Counted from the first letter of the stretch, positions 25,378-35,515 are shown. The stretch: 64,000 nucleotides of DNA from Aliivibrio salmonicida LFI1238 (GCF_000196495.1 NC_011312.1:2170001-2234000), one strand, 5' to 3'. A program made the numbers and translations. Notes: generated by a model from the sequence alone, not told the origin.

Positions 25378-27738
25378 TTATTTCACCAATAAATGTTGAC
25401 GATGAAGTACGTTAGTAATGTGTCGGAACCAATGATCTGAAATTCGAGCTTTATCATCACTCCATTCAATGTACCCACGACTTTGGAAGTAGCGGAGTGT
25501 ACTGATCACTTCAGCCATACTTAACCGACTGCATTCACATACATCCGCTGGAGATGCGATTTCCAATTGTACGATGGATCGCAATACGGCCAGCATGGGT
25601 TTTGGCATGGTTTCTAGGTCATCAGAGTGCGGGGCTCTAAATAAACGAACCAAAATGGCATCAGTATCTTTATCACGGTGCAGAGACAATCTAAAGAAAC
25701 GCAAAGCAACCGTTGGGTTACCATCAGAATAATCCCATAGAATGCGGTAAAAGCCATTCTTAGCTCGTTCTTCTTCTGTTAAGGTCTCTTCATCCCATTG
25801 TCTAGGTAAAACTAAGCCATCAAAAGAGAGTTGTTGCTCATTTGTTTTTACAATTCGGCTTTCTAATAAGCTGCCAATTTGTTTCTCAGTCCACTTAGGC
25901 ATAAAAGTGACCAAATCAAATAACAATCTTTCTCCACGAGCTCGGTCAATAAAACGCCAACTTGATTTCTCAATAGCCAATACAACACGATGGCTTTTTC
26001 TTGCTCGTCTTAATAGATTTGTGAGCTTCATTAAATCAGCTAACCCATTGACTTTAGGTTTCACCAAACGTTGAGCATTATCAAAAGCAAGCAAATAGCA
26101 TGTGTCACTGTTTCTCAGGTGTTGAAGAATGTCTCTTTCACTCGATTCTTCTGATAGTCCAAGTTGTCTTGCTAATTCAGGAAGTAGAGCTGAATAACCG
26201 TCATAAGGGCAATTTAGGTAAAGTGGTTGGGCGTTTTTTACTTTATTTAAAATACGGTTGAGTAGGGCTGTTGTGCCCACGCCACGCTCACCAGATAGAA
26301 CACACACCGCAGGGCTTTCTGTGAGTAAATAACGAGAAAGTGCCGTCATTTCTTCTTTAGCGTAATCTTCGATAAGTTCAGAGTCTTCAGAGCCCGGAGA
26401 AATAAAATCAAAAGCGAGTCCGCCCTTGATCCTTACTAGATTTGATTGTTCGCGTGAGACTTCCGTTTGTTTTGCAACTTCAATTCGGAACAAATAGGCG
26501 AGTGCATGGCTGAACGCTGTGTATTGAGATAACGTCGATACGATGACGTGCTGAATCGATCGCCAAACTAACCATGCAGAACCACAAGCCGTCGCGATAA
26601 TTGAGATTAAGAATGTATTTTTATTTCTGACAGCCCAATGAATGGATAAAGGTAATGGGTCTAAATTATGAATGCGTTCAAAAATCGTTGCTTTCCACTG
26701 CCTTAGAGTAATGATTGTTAACAAGATAAAGAATAAATACACCGCAGAATTAATCCACGCATAAATCGTTCCTTCTCCTAACGTTCGCGATGAAATTTGG
26801 AGAATTACGCCAGCAAAAATGGCACCCCAAATATAGCGACGGATGGTAGATAAACGAAGTGCGATAGTTTCTTTTTTATTGTGTTTGCTGTTTCGATACG
26901 CAAATTCAAGAATCAAACTTACCGCAATAGAACCGCCTAAGATCCACCATGTAAAGATCTCTAAGAATATAAGGTGTTGTAAGCTTGGTAAGGTCGAAAT
27001 AATTCGAAGAGTGACCGTGATAAGTAATAACCAAGCAATCGCTTTCTGTGCTCGGCTAAAATACCAAATAGTACGGATAAGAAGGTTTGGTTTTGTCGCG
27101 CCTTCTAATTTTAATTTTTTAAAGTCACTAATTAAGCGAGCGTTATTTCGCATCCACCAATTAAAAACAAAAAATACACACAATACTTTAAATATGACGC
27201 TAATCGCGGGTACTGGCGAAATCGTTAAATCACGAAGTAAATTTTTGAAACTACGAATTTGGTAGTGTAAGTAATATTCAATGTTGAGCCGAGTTATGCT
27301 GAGCTCTGAATAAAACTGAGTTACACCGTAAGGACCGAATCCGGTCAGTTGCTCTCGCGTTGTATTGTCCGTTAATTGAAGTAACTGTTGTTTACTTAAG
27401 TTTAATGAATTTAATGATTGATGATTTTCTTCTACGGTTAACCAATTGTTTTCTGTAGAGTCATTTTTATACGCAGTCAGTGCTTCTCTTAGTTTTTCAG
27501 TATGCTTACTTTGTTGAAGCATGGTGTTAGATAAAAGTCGCTTAACCTGAGCGTAATTGTTGTTTGAGAAAAAATGCTGTTCAGGAAGAGCTTGAACCTC
27601 GGTATCAATTTCTTGAGCGGGTTTACTGATCTCAATCGGTTGATCATTTGTTAGGCCCCAACTCGCGTAGCTAACCGGAGAGAGCAGTAAAGTGAAAGCA
27701 AGAAATAAGAAATGAGAGAATCGTTTCATAATTACCAT
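25378..27738 (-). CDS. Membrane-anchored P-loop NTPase of unknown function
   Basis: The 786-residue product has a signal peptide (to about SYA), a periplasmic helical region to ~150, several membrane spans at ~170-415, and a cytoplasmic AAA/STAND-like NTPase from ~460. Walker A reads GERGVGTTAL at about residue 482: the lysine of GxxxxGK[ST] is Thr. Walker B is present (CYLLAFDNAQRL). The C-terminus looks like a winged helix (SPADVCECSRLSMAEVISTLRYFQSRGYIEW). It directly precedes the MscS gene. I do not recognise a named family; channel control is an inference from the operon. Confidence 0.82.
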   Translation of the reverse strand: MVIMKRFSHFLFLAFTLLLSPVSYASWGLTNDQPIEISKPAQEIDTEVQALPEQHFFSNNNYAQVKRLLSNTMLQQSKHTEKLREALTAYKNDSTENNWLTVEENHQSLNSLNLSKQQLLQLTDNTTREQLTGFGPYGVTQFYSELSITRLNIEYYLHYQIRSFKNLLRDLTISPVPAISVIFKVLCVFFVFNWWMRNNARLISDFKKLKLEGATKPNLLIRTIWYFSRAQKAIAWLLLITVTLRIISTLPSLQHLIFLEIFTWWILGGSIAVSLILEFAYRNSKHNKKETIALRLSTIRRYIWGAIFAGVILQISSRTLGEGTIYAWINSAVYLFFILLTIITLRQWKATIFERIHNLDPLPLSIHWAVRNKNTFLISIIATACGSAWLVWRSIQHVIVSTLSQYTAFSHALAYLFRIEVAKQTEVSREQSNLVRIKGGLAFDFISPGSEDSELIEDYAKEEMTALSRYLLTESPAVCVLSGERGVGTTALLNRILNKVKNAQPLYLNCPYDGYSALLPELARQLGLSEESSERDILQHLRNSDTCYLLAFDNAQRLVKPKVNGLADLMKLTNLLRRARKSHRVVLAIEKSSWRFIDRARGERLLFDLVTFMPKWTEKQIGSLLESRIVKTNEQQLSFDGLVLPRQWDEETLTEEERAKNGFYRILWDYSDGNPTVALRFFRLSLHRDKDTDAILVRLFRAPHSDDLETMPKPMLAVLRSIVQLEIASPADVCECSRLSMAEVISTLRYFQSRGYIEWSDDKARISDHWFRHITNVLHRQHLLVK

Positions 27739-27971
27739 AAAATATAATGATTTAATTACTTATTACATTAGCTAAATTAATAGAAAAAACCAGTAACAAA
27801 GGTAGGAATGAGCAATAAAAGTGAGGTATGGTCATGAATACTGTTCTTTTTTAGAGTTTTGAGAAGATTTATCGACTTAAAAACGGTTTAAGAAAGGTAT
27901 TCATTCAAATTAAGAAAGAAACTCATTAGAATAGAGCATTAAACCGTGTTCAATTTTATCGATGATAATTA

Positions 27972-28972
27972 ACCTGAATTCTGGATAAAACATGCTTTAA
28001 GCGAGGATTAGTTCAAATTCACATTCTGATAGCTTAATTCGTGGCTTTTGTTTTTTTAAACAATAAGCCACAACGCCTGAAATTACATTTAGCATGAAAC
28101 CAGTCACGCTACGATGACGGCTATGTTCAATTTGAGAGATATTCTTCAATTGGTCATTTATCGTTTCGATAATGTATCTCTTTGATAACATAGCCTTATC
28201 AAAAGCACTTATCTCTTTTGCTTTCATGTTTTTTCGCGAGGTAGTCACTAAATCGACATCAGAGTTCTTTAAGCTCTCACTCAACTTTTTACCTATGTAC
28301 CCTTTATCAGCGTACAATTTCCCCGAGAGTTCTTTGCATAAATCAGGTACAGGAGTCCTATCATTTACATTGCCAGCTGTGATTTTCAGCGAAATAATTT
28401 CTCCAAGATGGTTAATCAATAAATGAAGTTTGAAGCCGAAAAACCATCCCATGGTACCTTTTCCTCTTTTCGCAACACCATCAAAGACTTTATGGCGAGG
28501 AATTCGAATGTTATGGCATACTTTAAGACTCGTGGAGTCAACAAAAGCAATGCCAGTCGGCTTACCTTTGATAGATTGAAAATAGGCACACATTGGGGCG
28601 ATTAGGCTAGGCATTTTGCTCACAAATCGAGTGTAGCTAAGTAAATTTGGAAAGTATCCTTTCCAATATTGATGAACTAACCCGATATAGAAGTTCTTGA
28701 AATCTCTATGATTTGATTGATGAAAAGCGATGACAATAGTCATACATTCACTAGTAGACATTACTGACTGACGTTTTCTTTTTCTCTCACTAGCCTCAAC
28801 AAGGTATTTTTCCCATTGAGATAAGAATTGATAACAAAAATCATCGACATCACAAAATATATCAACTAATTTATTCATCTTGCCCACCTTTTAAAATACG
28901 TTCAAATAATTCTTGGTCGAAAGATCTGATCGTTAGGTGGGCAATTAGTTCAGCCTTATCCAGAATTCAGGT
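27972..28972 (-). mobile_element. IS982-family insertion sequence, copy 1
   Basis: 1,001 bases with terminal inverted repeats ACCTGAATTCTGGATAA, flanked by the direct repeat TAATTA (27966-27971 and 28973-28978), as expected for a simple insertion. A second, seemingly identical copy in the same orientation lies at 52475-53475. It sits directly in front of a Sel1 gene. Confidence 0.93.
27997..28887 (-). CDS. IS982-family transposase (copy 1)
   Basis: The 296-residue DDE transposase has Asp in IAFVDSTSLKVC, Asp in LYADKGYIGKKL and Glu in RYIIETINDQLKN, plus the IS982 block GWFFGFKLHLLIN. It is intact, and its translation is identical to that of the copy at 52500-53390, which suggests recent activity. 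Confidence 0.93.
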   Translation of the reverse strand: MGKMNKLVDIFCDVDDFCYQFLSQWEKYLVEASERKRKRQSVMSTSECMTIVIAFHQSNHRDFKNFYIGLVHQYWKGYFPNLLSYTRFVSKMPSLIAPMCAYFQSIKGKPTGIAFVDSTSLKVCHNIRIPRHKVFDGVAKRGKGTMGWFFGFKLHLLINHLGEIISLKITAGNVNDRTPVPDLCKELSGKLYADKGYIGKKLSESLKNSDVDLVTTSRKNMKAKEISAFDKAMLSKRYIIETINDQLKNISQIEHSRHRSVTGFMLNVISGVVAYCLKKQKPRIKLSECEFELILA

Positions 28973-28981
28973 TAATTACAT

Positions 28982-30018
28982 ATGTATTGGTTCTTATTTC
29001 TTGGTGGTAGTGTTATATGCTTAATTGTTTTTATTATGCATTTTCAAGCCGTCGAAAAGAAAAGGGTGTTAACAGCTAACAAACGTAAGCGTTTTGATAA
29101 TCAATCAACGATGGTTGAATTTGATTCAGATACTGATCGTAAAGATAAAATCGAGCGAGCGATAAAGGGCAATTTAACCGCACAATTGGCTTTAGGTGCT
29201 GATTTAGAATTAGTCGATCAAAATGGGTCGATTAAGTGGTACTTAAAAGCCGCAGAGCAGCGTAGTCAACAAGCCTATTATGCCTTAGTTCGTTTATATG
29301 ATAATAATTACGATGATCATGATGCAAAAGAGAAATCAGATTATTGGGATGCCGTATTAGGTGATAGCAAAGGAGACGTTGTTTCTTCATTGTCATTAGG
29401 GAAGATGTGTCTAGAAGGAAAAGGATGCGAGAAAAATATTGAAACGGGTACGAAAATAATAACAACACTGGCTTTGAATAACGAGCTTTCAGCTCAATGG
29501 TTTTTAGCTCAATGGTATCAAAAACTTGAAAATGGACATCCTGAAGGTTTTTATTGGATGTTGAGAGCCGCTTACCAAGATGATCCTAAAGCGATGGTGA
29601 CAGTCAGCTCTTGTTATTATCATGGTATTGGAACACAGCAAAATATTTACAAAGCAATATATTGGTCAGAACGTGGGGGGGAACTTAAAAGCCCTGAAGC
29701 CCTGAAGCGCAGTTACGTTCATCGCAATACAATCAAAATATATCGTCTTCTCATAATGCAGTTGCTTACATTTGGGCTTATCTTGCCGTCGCAAATGGTT
29801 ATGAAGAAGCACACAGTTTTCGTAATGAATTAGAACAGATTCTACCTTTAGAGAATTTATTAACGATTCAGAATGTAGCAAGAAAGCTTCATGGATTGAT
29901 GGATGAAAAACCGGTAAAGAAACATTCGGTAATTCGTCTTCTTAATAAATTTTATGTGAGGGAACATTATCTACCACCAGAAGACATTAATGAAGAATGT
30001 AACATGTACACCGATTAG
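28982..30018 (+). pseudogene. Sel1-repeat membrane protein, frameshifted
   Basis: One N-terminal membrane helix (WFLFLGGSVICLIVFIM) is followed by Sel1-type repeats (AQLALGADLELVDQNGSIKWYLKAAEQ, AMVTVSSCYYHGIGTQ). At 29691-29706 the octamer GCCCTGAA occurs twice in tandem. Removing one copy restores a frame reading SPEAQLRSSQYNQN through VAYIWAYLAVANGYEEAHSF to the stop at 30018; as it stands the frame ends at 29833. IS982 copy 1 also separates the gene from its upstream region. Probably inactive. Confidence 0.85.
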
Positions 30019-30108
30019 TGCTTAGAGTGTTCTGATAATGCCAATACAGTAGTGAAAAAATCATCTAATTTATTGTATCGAATTAGCTAATGTTTCAAAT
30101 GTTATCGA

Positions 30109-30771
30109 TTAATCGTCACGCATGATACCAAGAATACTTAGTAGGCTGATGAAGATATTGTAGATTGATACATATAATGTAATCGTTGCTGAGATGTAGC
30201 TTGTTTCGCCACCACGGATGATTGATTGTGTTGTTAACAGAATTGCACCAGTAGAAAACAAGATGAACATACCACTCATTACAAGATGCAACAGAGGCAT
30301 TTGTAGGAAGATATTCGCAACCATACCAATGAGTAGAACAACAAAACCAGCCATCATTACACCGTTAAGGAATGATAAATCACGTTTAGTTGTTAAGGCA
30401 TACGCTGATGCTGCCATGAATGACAGTGCAGTACCGCCAAGAGCCGTTAGGATAACATCGCCCATTCCTGCACCAATGTACATGTTTAGAATTGGACCAA
30501 TGGTGTAGCCTAAGAAGCCAGTAAATAGGAATGTAAATAGAAGACCCATGCTGTTGTTACGGTTCTTTTCTGTTAAGTACAATAGACCGTAGAAACCAAC
30601 TAGCATAATGATAATACCTGGACGAGGTAAGTTCAGAGCCATTGATACGCCAGCAACCAATGCTGACCATAGTAATGTCATAGACAGTAAGAAGTAAGTA
30701 TTACGTAATACTTTATTCGTTTGTAGAGCCGACTCTTGTGTGCGAGTTTGGCCGAACATTTGATTATTCAT
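30109..30771 (-). CDS. yccA: YccA-type Bax inhibitor-1 family membrane protein
   Basis: The 220-residue seven-helix protein of the BI-1/YccA family (LRNTYFLLSMTLLWSALVAG, ISATITLYVSIYNIFISLL, ending GIMRDD). In E. coli YccA is a substrate and inhibitor of the FtsH membrane protease. The ATG at 30771 follows AAGGGG; the longer frame to 30798 lacks a ribosome site. Monocistronic. Confidence 0.9.
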   Translation of the reverse strand: MNNQMFGQTRTQESALQTNKVLRNTYFLLSMTLLWSALVAGVSMALNLPRPGIIIMLVGFYGLLYLTEKNRNNSMGLLFTFLFTGFLGYTIGPILNMYIGAGMGDVILTALGGTALSFMAASAYALTTKRDLSFLNGVMMAGFVVLLIGMVANIFLQMPLLHLVMSGMFILFSTGAILLTTQSIIRGGETSYISATITLYVSIYNIFISLLSILGIMRDD

Positions 30772-30931
30772 CGTATTCCCCTTGGAATGGACAGACATAA
30801 ATATATAGACAGTTATGATGCCTATAGTTCAAAAAATCAAGGTAGTTCTGTTTTTTGAACTGAATTAGTTGAGCTGGAAACCATTTTACATCAGTACATT
30901 AACTTAGCTGATGAAGTTTGTAAGTATCTGT

Positions 30932-30972
30932 AACAACAAACAGCGATCCTAAGATCGCTGTTTGTTAAGTTT
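30932..30972 (-). terminator. Terminator behind the aap operon
   Basis: ACAAACAGCGATC and GATCGCTGTTTGT make a long stem behind aapP. No long T-run follows on the minus strand, so it may act as a stabilising 3' hairpin. Confidence 0.65.
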
Positions 30973-31011
30973 ATCAGTAATATTGATTGCTGTATGTTAA
31001 TTGTTCATTAT

Positions 31012-31761
31012 TTAGTGATGCAGAATCTGACTTAAAAACAATTGAGTACGATCCGACTGTGGGTGTTCAAAGAAATCGATAGGATTATTTTCTTCAATAA
31101 TTTCACCTGCATCCATAAAAATGACGCGATCTGCAACTTCTTTTGCAAACCCCATTTCATGAGTTACACACAGCATTGTCATGCCTTCATCTGCTAATTC
31201 AACCATTACATCGAGTACTTCACGTACCATCTCAGGGTCGAGCGCTGATGTTGGCTCATCAAACAGCATGATTTGTGGATTCATACACAGTGAACGCGCA
31301 ATGGCGACTCGTTGTTGTTGTCCTCCAGATAATTGCCCTGGGTATTTATCGGCTTGGTCTGGAATTTTTACACGTTCCAGAAACTGCATCGCTAAGGCGT
31401 TAGCTTCTGATTTTGGCATTTTTTTCACCCAAATTGGCGCGAGTGTGCAATTTTCTAATACGGTTAAATGAGGGAACAGATTAAAGTGCTGAAAACACAT
31501 ACCAACTTCTCTGCGTACTGCCTCAATATTTTTTAAGTCTTCAGTTAGTTCGGTACCAGAGACAAAAATATGACCTTTTTGATGTTCTTCTAAACGATTA
31601 ATACAGCGGATCATCGTTGACTTGCCTGAGCCTGATGGGCCACAAATAACTATCTTCTCGCCTTTTTTAACTTGTAAGTTAATGTTTTTAAGGACATGAA
31701 ATTGACCATACCATTTGTTCATGTCTTCTAATTGGATCATATAATCTTGTTGAGTCGTCAT
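31012..31761 (-). CDS. aapP: General L-amino acid ABC transporter, ATPase
   Basis: The 249-residue polar amino-acid type ABC ATPase has Walker A GPSGSGKST, signature LSGGQQQR and Walker B IMLFDEPTSALD, then the H-loop CVTHEM. It powers uptake by the permease pair encoded just upstream. Last gene of the aapJQMP operon, 24 bases behind aapM. Confidence 0.93.
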   Translation of the reverse strand: MTTQQDYMIQLEDMNKWYGQFHVLKNINLQVKKGEKIVICGPSGSGKSTMIRCINRLEEHQKGHIFVSGTELTEDLKNIEAVRREVGMCFQHFNLFPHLTVLENCTLAPIWVKKMPKSEANALAMQFLERVKIPDQADKYPGQLSGGQQQRVAIARSLCMNPQIMLFDEPTSALDPEMVREVLDVMVELADEGMTMLCVTHEMGFAKEVADRVIFMDAGEIIEENNPIDFFEHPQSDRTQLFLSQILHH

Positions 31762-31785
31762 AACTACATCCTTGAATTCTGTTAA

Positions 31786-32883
31786 TTATCGCTTGTGGCC
31801 TGTATGAAGTTTGTTTTCTAAATAGATGGAGTATCTCGACATAGAGAAACAGAACACCCAGAAAACCAAAGCGACAAAGACATAACTTTCCGTTGAAAAT
31901 CCTAACCACTCAGGATCGGTATTTGCAGCTTGACCAATACCAAGTACATCAAACATCCCAATAATGAGTACAAGGCTTGTGTCTTTAAATAAACCAATAA
32001 AGGTATTTACTATGGAAGGGATAGTGATTTTTAAGGCTTGAGGAAGAATAATTAAACGCATCTTTTTCCAGTACCCTAAGCCAAGTGCATCTGCCGCTTC
32101 ATATTGACCTTTAGGTATGGCTTGTAAGCCACCACGAATAACTTCTGCCATATAAGCAGCACTGAATAGGACGACCCCTATTAAGGCTCTAAATAGCTTA
32201 TCTAACTCCATTCCTTCCGATAAAAATAAGGGAAGCATGACCGAAGCCATGAAAAGAACGGTAATTAAAGGAACACCACGCCAAATTTCAATGTAGATAG
32301 TACACATACTACGAATAATGGGCATTTCAGAACGGCGACCCAAGGCTAAAGCAACCCCAATCGGCAAGGACACAACAATACCCACAATCGCAATGACTAA
32401 GGTAATTAATAATCCTCCCCAAAGGTGAGTATCAACAACGGGTAACCCAAATACGCCGCCATACAATAAAAAGGCAGCAAAGAATGGGAAAATATTTACA
32501 AAAACTAACCAAATAGCCACTTTCTTAGGGGTATGCTCATAAGCGAGCAAAGCAACAAAAATAGCGAGTAATGCGTAAAATAATTGAGGTCGCCATAGCT
32601 CAGCCGTTGGATAGAAACCATACATAAATTGGTCCCAACGAACGTTGATCATTACCCAACACGCGCCTCCACTAGAGCAGGCATCACGCGTTGTTCCTAT
32701 CCAATCGGCATTAATCAATGCCCAACTGACAGCGTTCCATAACCCACTAAACGCAAGATAACCGATAATAAGGGTTAGAATTGAGTTAATTGGACCATTG
32801 AATAAATGTCTTTTAAGCCACGTGACAGCACCTACCGTATTGGGTGGTGGCGGCAGATCTGGCTGAAACTGATGTGTATTCAT
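31786..32883 (-). CDS. aapM: General L-amino acid ABC transporter, permease AapM
   Basis: The 365-residue inner-membrane permease has the HisM/GlnP-type domain in its C-terminal half and the EAA loop EAADALGLGYWKKMRLIILPQALK that docks the ATPase. The long N-terminal membrane region with a Cys-containing periplasmic loop is typical of AapM. It starts two bases after the aapQ stop. Confidence 0.92.
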   Translation of the reverse strand: MNTHQFQPDLPPPPNTVGAVTWLKRHLFNGPINSILTLIIGYLAFSGLWNAVSWALINADWIGTTRDACSSGGACWVMINVRWDQFMYGFYPTAELWRPQLFYALLAIFVALLAYEHTPKKVAIWLVFVNIFPFFAAFLLYGGVFGLPVVDTHLWGGLLITLVIAIVGIVVSLPIGVALALGRRSEMPIIRSMCTIYIEIWRGVPLITVLFMASVMLPLFLSEGMELDKLFRALIGVVLFSAAYMAEVIRGGLQAIPKGQYEAADALGLGYWKKMRLIILPQALKITIPSIVNTFIGLFKDTSLVLIIGMFDVLGIGQAANTDPEWLGFSTESYVFVALVFWVFCFSMSRYSIYLENKLHTGHKR

Positions 32884-32885
32884 AA

Positions 32886-34007
32886 TTACCTCTCAACCAA
32901 TGCGACTTTGTTGTTATAAATGTTCATAACGAATGAGGTTAGCAGGCTTAATGTAAGGTACACGCCCATTGTCATTGTTATGATTTCGATAGCTTGTCCT
33001 GTTTGGTTCAGTGTCGTTCCTGCAAATACAGAAACTAAATCTGGATAACCGATAGCCATCGCTAATGACGAGTTTTTGGTTAAGTTTAAATATTGACTGG
33101 TTAGAGGGGGAATGATGATCCGCATTGCTTGTGGAATAACGACAAGTTTTAGTGTTTTATTTCTTGGTAAACCAAGTGCCATCGCAGCCTCTGTTTGGCC
33201 GTAACTTACCGCATTAATGCCTGAACGAACAATCTCTGCGATAAATGAGGCGGTATAAACACTCAGTGCCACCACCAGTGCCGCTAATTCAGGAATGATA
33301 CTGATGCCACCACGAAAGTTAAATCCTTTGAGCTCTGGGTATTCAATCGAAACGGGCATACCAGAAATGAAATAAGCGAGAGTAGGTAACGCGATTAACA
33401 ACAAAATGGAGTAGCGCACAACGGGAGTTTGTTGTCCGGTTAGGGTTTGTTTGTTATGTGCCCAACGTGATAAGAAAATAATAAACACAATAGCAAGGAC
33501 GACGGCCATTCCTATTAGATTAGAACCTTCTTCAAAAATGGGGCTCGGAAAAAATAAGCCTCGAACATTGAGGAAAATACTTTCACCTAAGCTTAAACTT
33601 TGTCGAGGTGAAGGGAGGGCAGGTAAAACGGCAAAATACCAAAAAAAGATTTGTAGCAAAAGAGGGATATTTCGGAACGTTTCGATATAGACAGCAGCAC
33701 AGCGGCTAACTAGCCAGTTACTTGATAGACGAGCTATTCCGACAGTAAAGCCTAAAATAGTGGCCAATAAAACGCCTAGGACGGAGACTAGGGCGGTGTT
33801 CAGCAATCCAACAATAAAGGTGCGACCATAAGAATATGTTTCATCGTATTCCACTAAAGAAAGACCGATACCTCGAGATTCTAAATTGGACAATGCATTG
33901 TTGACTATGGTGTAAAAGAAAAAGCCAAGTGCAGTAATTGCAAGCACCTGAAATAAAATCGCACGAAATGTTGGGTTGTATAAAATATTTTTATTTTTAG
34001 ATGACAT
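32886..34007 (-). CDS. aapQ: General L-amino acid ABC transporter, permease AapQ
   Basis: The 373-residue permease partner of AapM has the EAA motif EAAMALGLPRNKTLKLVVIPQAMR near residue 280 and about eight membrane helices. The periplasmic insertion between early helices (LPALPSPRQSLSLGESIFLN) is typical of AapQ. Its expression relative to aapJ may be reduced by the hairpin in the 88-base gap. Confidence 0.92.
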   Translation of the reverse strand: MSSKNKNILYNPTFRAILFQVLAITALGFFFYTIVNNALSNLESRGIGLSLVEYDETYSYGRTFIVGLLNTALVSVLGVLLATILGFTVGIARLSSNWLVSRCAAVYIETFRNIPLLLQIFFWYFAVLPALPSPRQSLSLGESIFLNVRGLFFPSPIFEEGSNLIGMAVVLAIVFIIFLSRWAHNKQTLTGQQTPVVRYSILLLIALPTLAYFISGMPVSIEYPELKGFNFRGGISIIPELAALVVALSVYTASFIAEIVRSGINAVSYGQTEAAMALGLPRNKTLKLVVIPQAMRIIIPPLTSQYLNLTKNSSLAMAIGYPDLVSVFAGTTLNQTGQAIEIITMTMGVYLTLSLLTSFVMNIYNNKVALVER

Positions 34008-34038
34008 ACGGCTACAACCTTAAATCCATTTATTAAAA

Positions 34039-34056
34039 GGGGTGAAAACTCACCCC
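34039..34056 (-). terminator. Intra-operon hairpin aapJ/aapQ
   Basis: GGGGTG-AAAACT-CACCCC hairpin in the gap. Such elements usually protect the abundant binding-protein mRNA or cause partial termination. Confidence 0.55.
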
Positions 34057-34095
34057 ATAATATGACGTCTATTTATTGTTTTTATTGTGGGATTA

Positions 34096-35124
34096 TTAAC
34101 GGATTGGTGCGGCGTACATGAAGCCCCCCGCATTCCAAAGGGCATTTACGCCACGAGATATTTGAAGTGGAGAACCAGTACCAACGGTACGCTCAAAGCT
34201 CTCTCCGTAGTTACCCACTTGTTTAATTACTTGGTAACCCCAATCATCACGAATTCCTAAGCCTTTTCCTTTAGGACCATCAACACCAAGGATACGTTTG
34301 ATGTTTGGATCTTTAGATTTAAGCATTTGATCTGCATTTGCAGATGTAATGCCATACTCTTCAGCGTTTATCATGGCGCTCAACACCCATTTGTTGATGT
34401 TAAACCATTTATCGTCGCCTTGACGAACCACAGGGCCTAGCGGCTCTTTTGAAATGATTTCAGGTAAAATTTGTGCTGTTTTTGGGTCTTTTAGATTTAG
34501 GCGAAGAGCATAAAGACCTGATTGGTCAGTGGTTAGTACATCACATCGACCAGCATCAAATCCTTTCGAGGTTTGTGCCGCCGTATCAAATACGACAGGC
34601 TTATATTCCATACTGTTATTACGGAAGTAATCAGCAAGGTTTAGTTCGGTAGTGGTACCTGATTGAACACAAACAGACGCACCATCAAGCTCTTTCGCAC
34701 TGGTGAGACCAAGTTCTTTTTTGACCATAAAGCCTTGACCATCGTAATAGTTAACGCCAACAAAATTTAAGCCAAGGGAAGTATCACGATGCAGTGTCCA
34801 TGTTGTATTACGTGACAGCACATCAATTTCACCTGATTGTAATGCAGTAAAACGCTCTTTTGCGGTTAATGGCACGTATTTAACTTTTGTTTTATCGCCT
34901 AATACGGCAGCAGCAACGGCTTGGCAGTATTCAACATCAATACCTTCCCATTCTCCTTTTGAGTTAGGGTTTGAGAATCCAGGTAGACCAGTACTAACCC
35001 CACATTGTAGATAACCATTCTTAACTACTTTTTCTAGGGTTCCATCAGCGGCAGTAGCTTGTGTTGACAATAGAGCCGCTGAGGTTGCAATCGCTGCGAA
35101 TAGAGTGTTTGATTTAAAATTCAT
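34096..35124 (-). CDS. aapJ: General L-amino acid binding protein
   Basis: The 342-residue periplasmic solute-binding protein of family 3 has a signal peptide (MNFKSNTLFAAIATSAALLSTQATA), the AapJ start GYLQCGVSTGLPGFS, and motifs GIDVEYCQAVAAAVLG and RNTTWTLHRDTSLGLNF. It delivers amino acids to AapQMP. First gene of the operon; its promoter lies in the 390-base upstream region. Confidence 0.93.
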   Translation of the reverse strand: MNFKSNTLFAAIATSAALLSTQATAADGTLEKVVKNGYLQCGVSTGLPGFSNPNSKGEWEGIDVEYCQAVAAAVLGDKTKVKYVPLTAKERFTALQSGEIDVLSRNTTWTLHRDTSLGLNFVGVNYYDGQGFMVKKELGLTSAKELDGASVCVQSGTTTELNLADYFRNNSMEYKPVVFDTAAQTSKGFDAGRCDVLTTDQSGLYALRLNLKDPKTAQILPEIISKEPLGPVVRQGDDKWFNINKWVLSAMINAEEYGITSANADQMLKSKDPNIKRILGVDGPKGKGLGIRDDWGYQVIKQVGNYGESFERTVGTGSPLQISRGVNALWNAGGFMYAAPIR

Positions 35125-35515
35125 CTGTGTTCTTCCTTAATAGTCCGTTATTGAACTGGCGTATCACAATCTAGTGTGTTGCGTTAGCCATTAGATGGAG
35201 TTCAATTGCTTATTTATAAGCAACTGTATTTAAACGATATACAATAGTGAATGATTTGTGAAATCGTCCACTGAATAAAATATAGGTAATAAGATCAGGC
35301 ATATCCAACATAACTAGTGATTTATGCTGCTTTATTTTTAAAAGGTAGAGGTAATGAAGTGGTCTGACATTTAAATGTGTTAATAAATTGTTAATTCATT
35401 TATTTGTTGAATGTGTTAAGTCGCGATTTTTAGTTTGGTAAGTCACTGCTCTACCTTAATGCCGAGAAGCAAGGTATATTATTGATATTAAATAAAAGGA
35501 TAAGTGAGAGATTGG
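35125..35515. other. Divergent promoter region, aapJ / siroheme gene
   Basis: 391 bases without a gene. AT-rich; no clear operator stands out. The start region of the rightward gene has AAAGGA and GAGAG as possible ribosome sites. Confidence 0.5.

Noticed and set aside
26843..27265. 140-codon frame opposite the NTPase gene
   Set aside because: Shadow of the strong minus-strand gene; composition and position show no independent signal.
28172..28426. 84-codon frame opposite the IS982 transposase, present in both copies
   Set aside because: It repeats only because the IS is duplicated; it is an antisense shadow.
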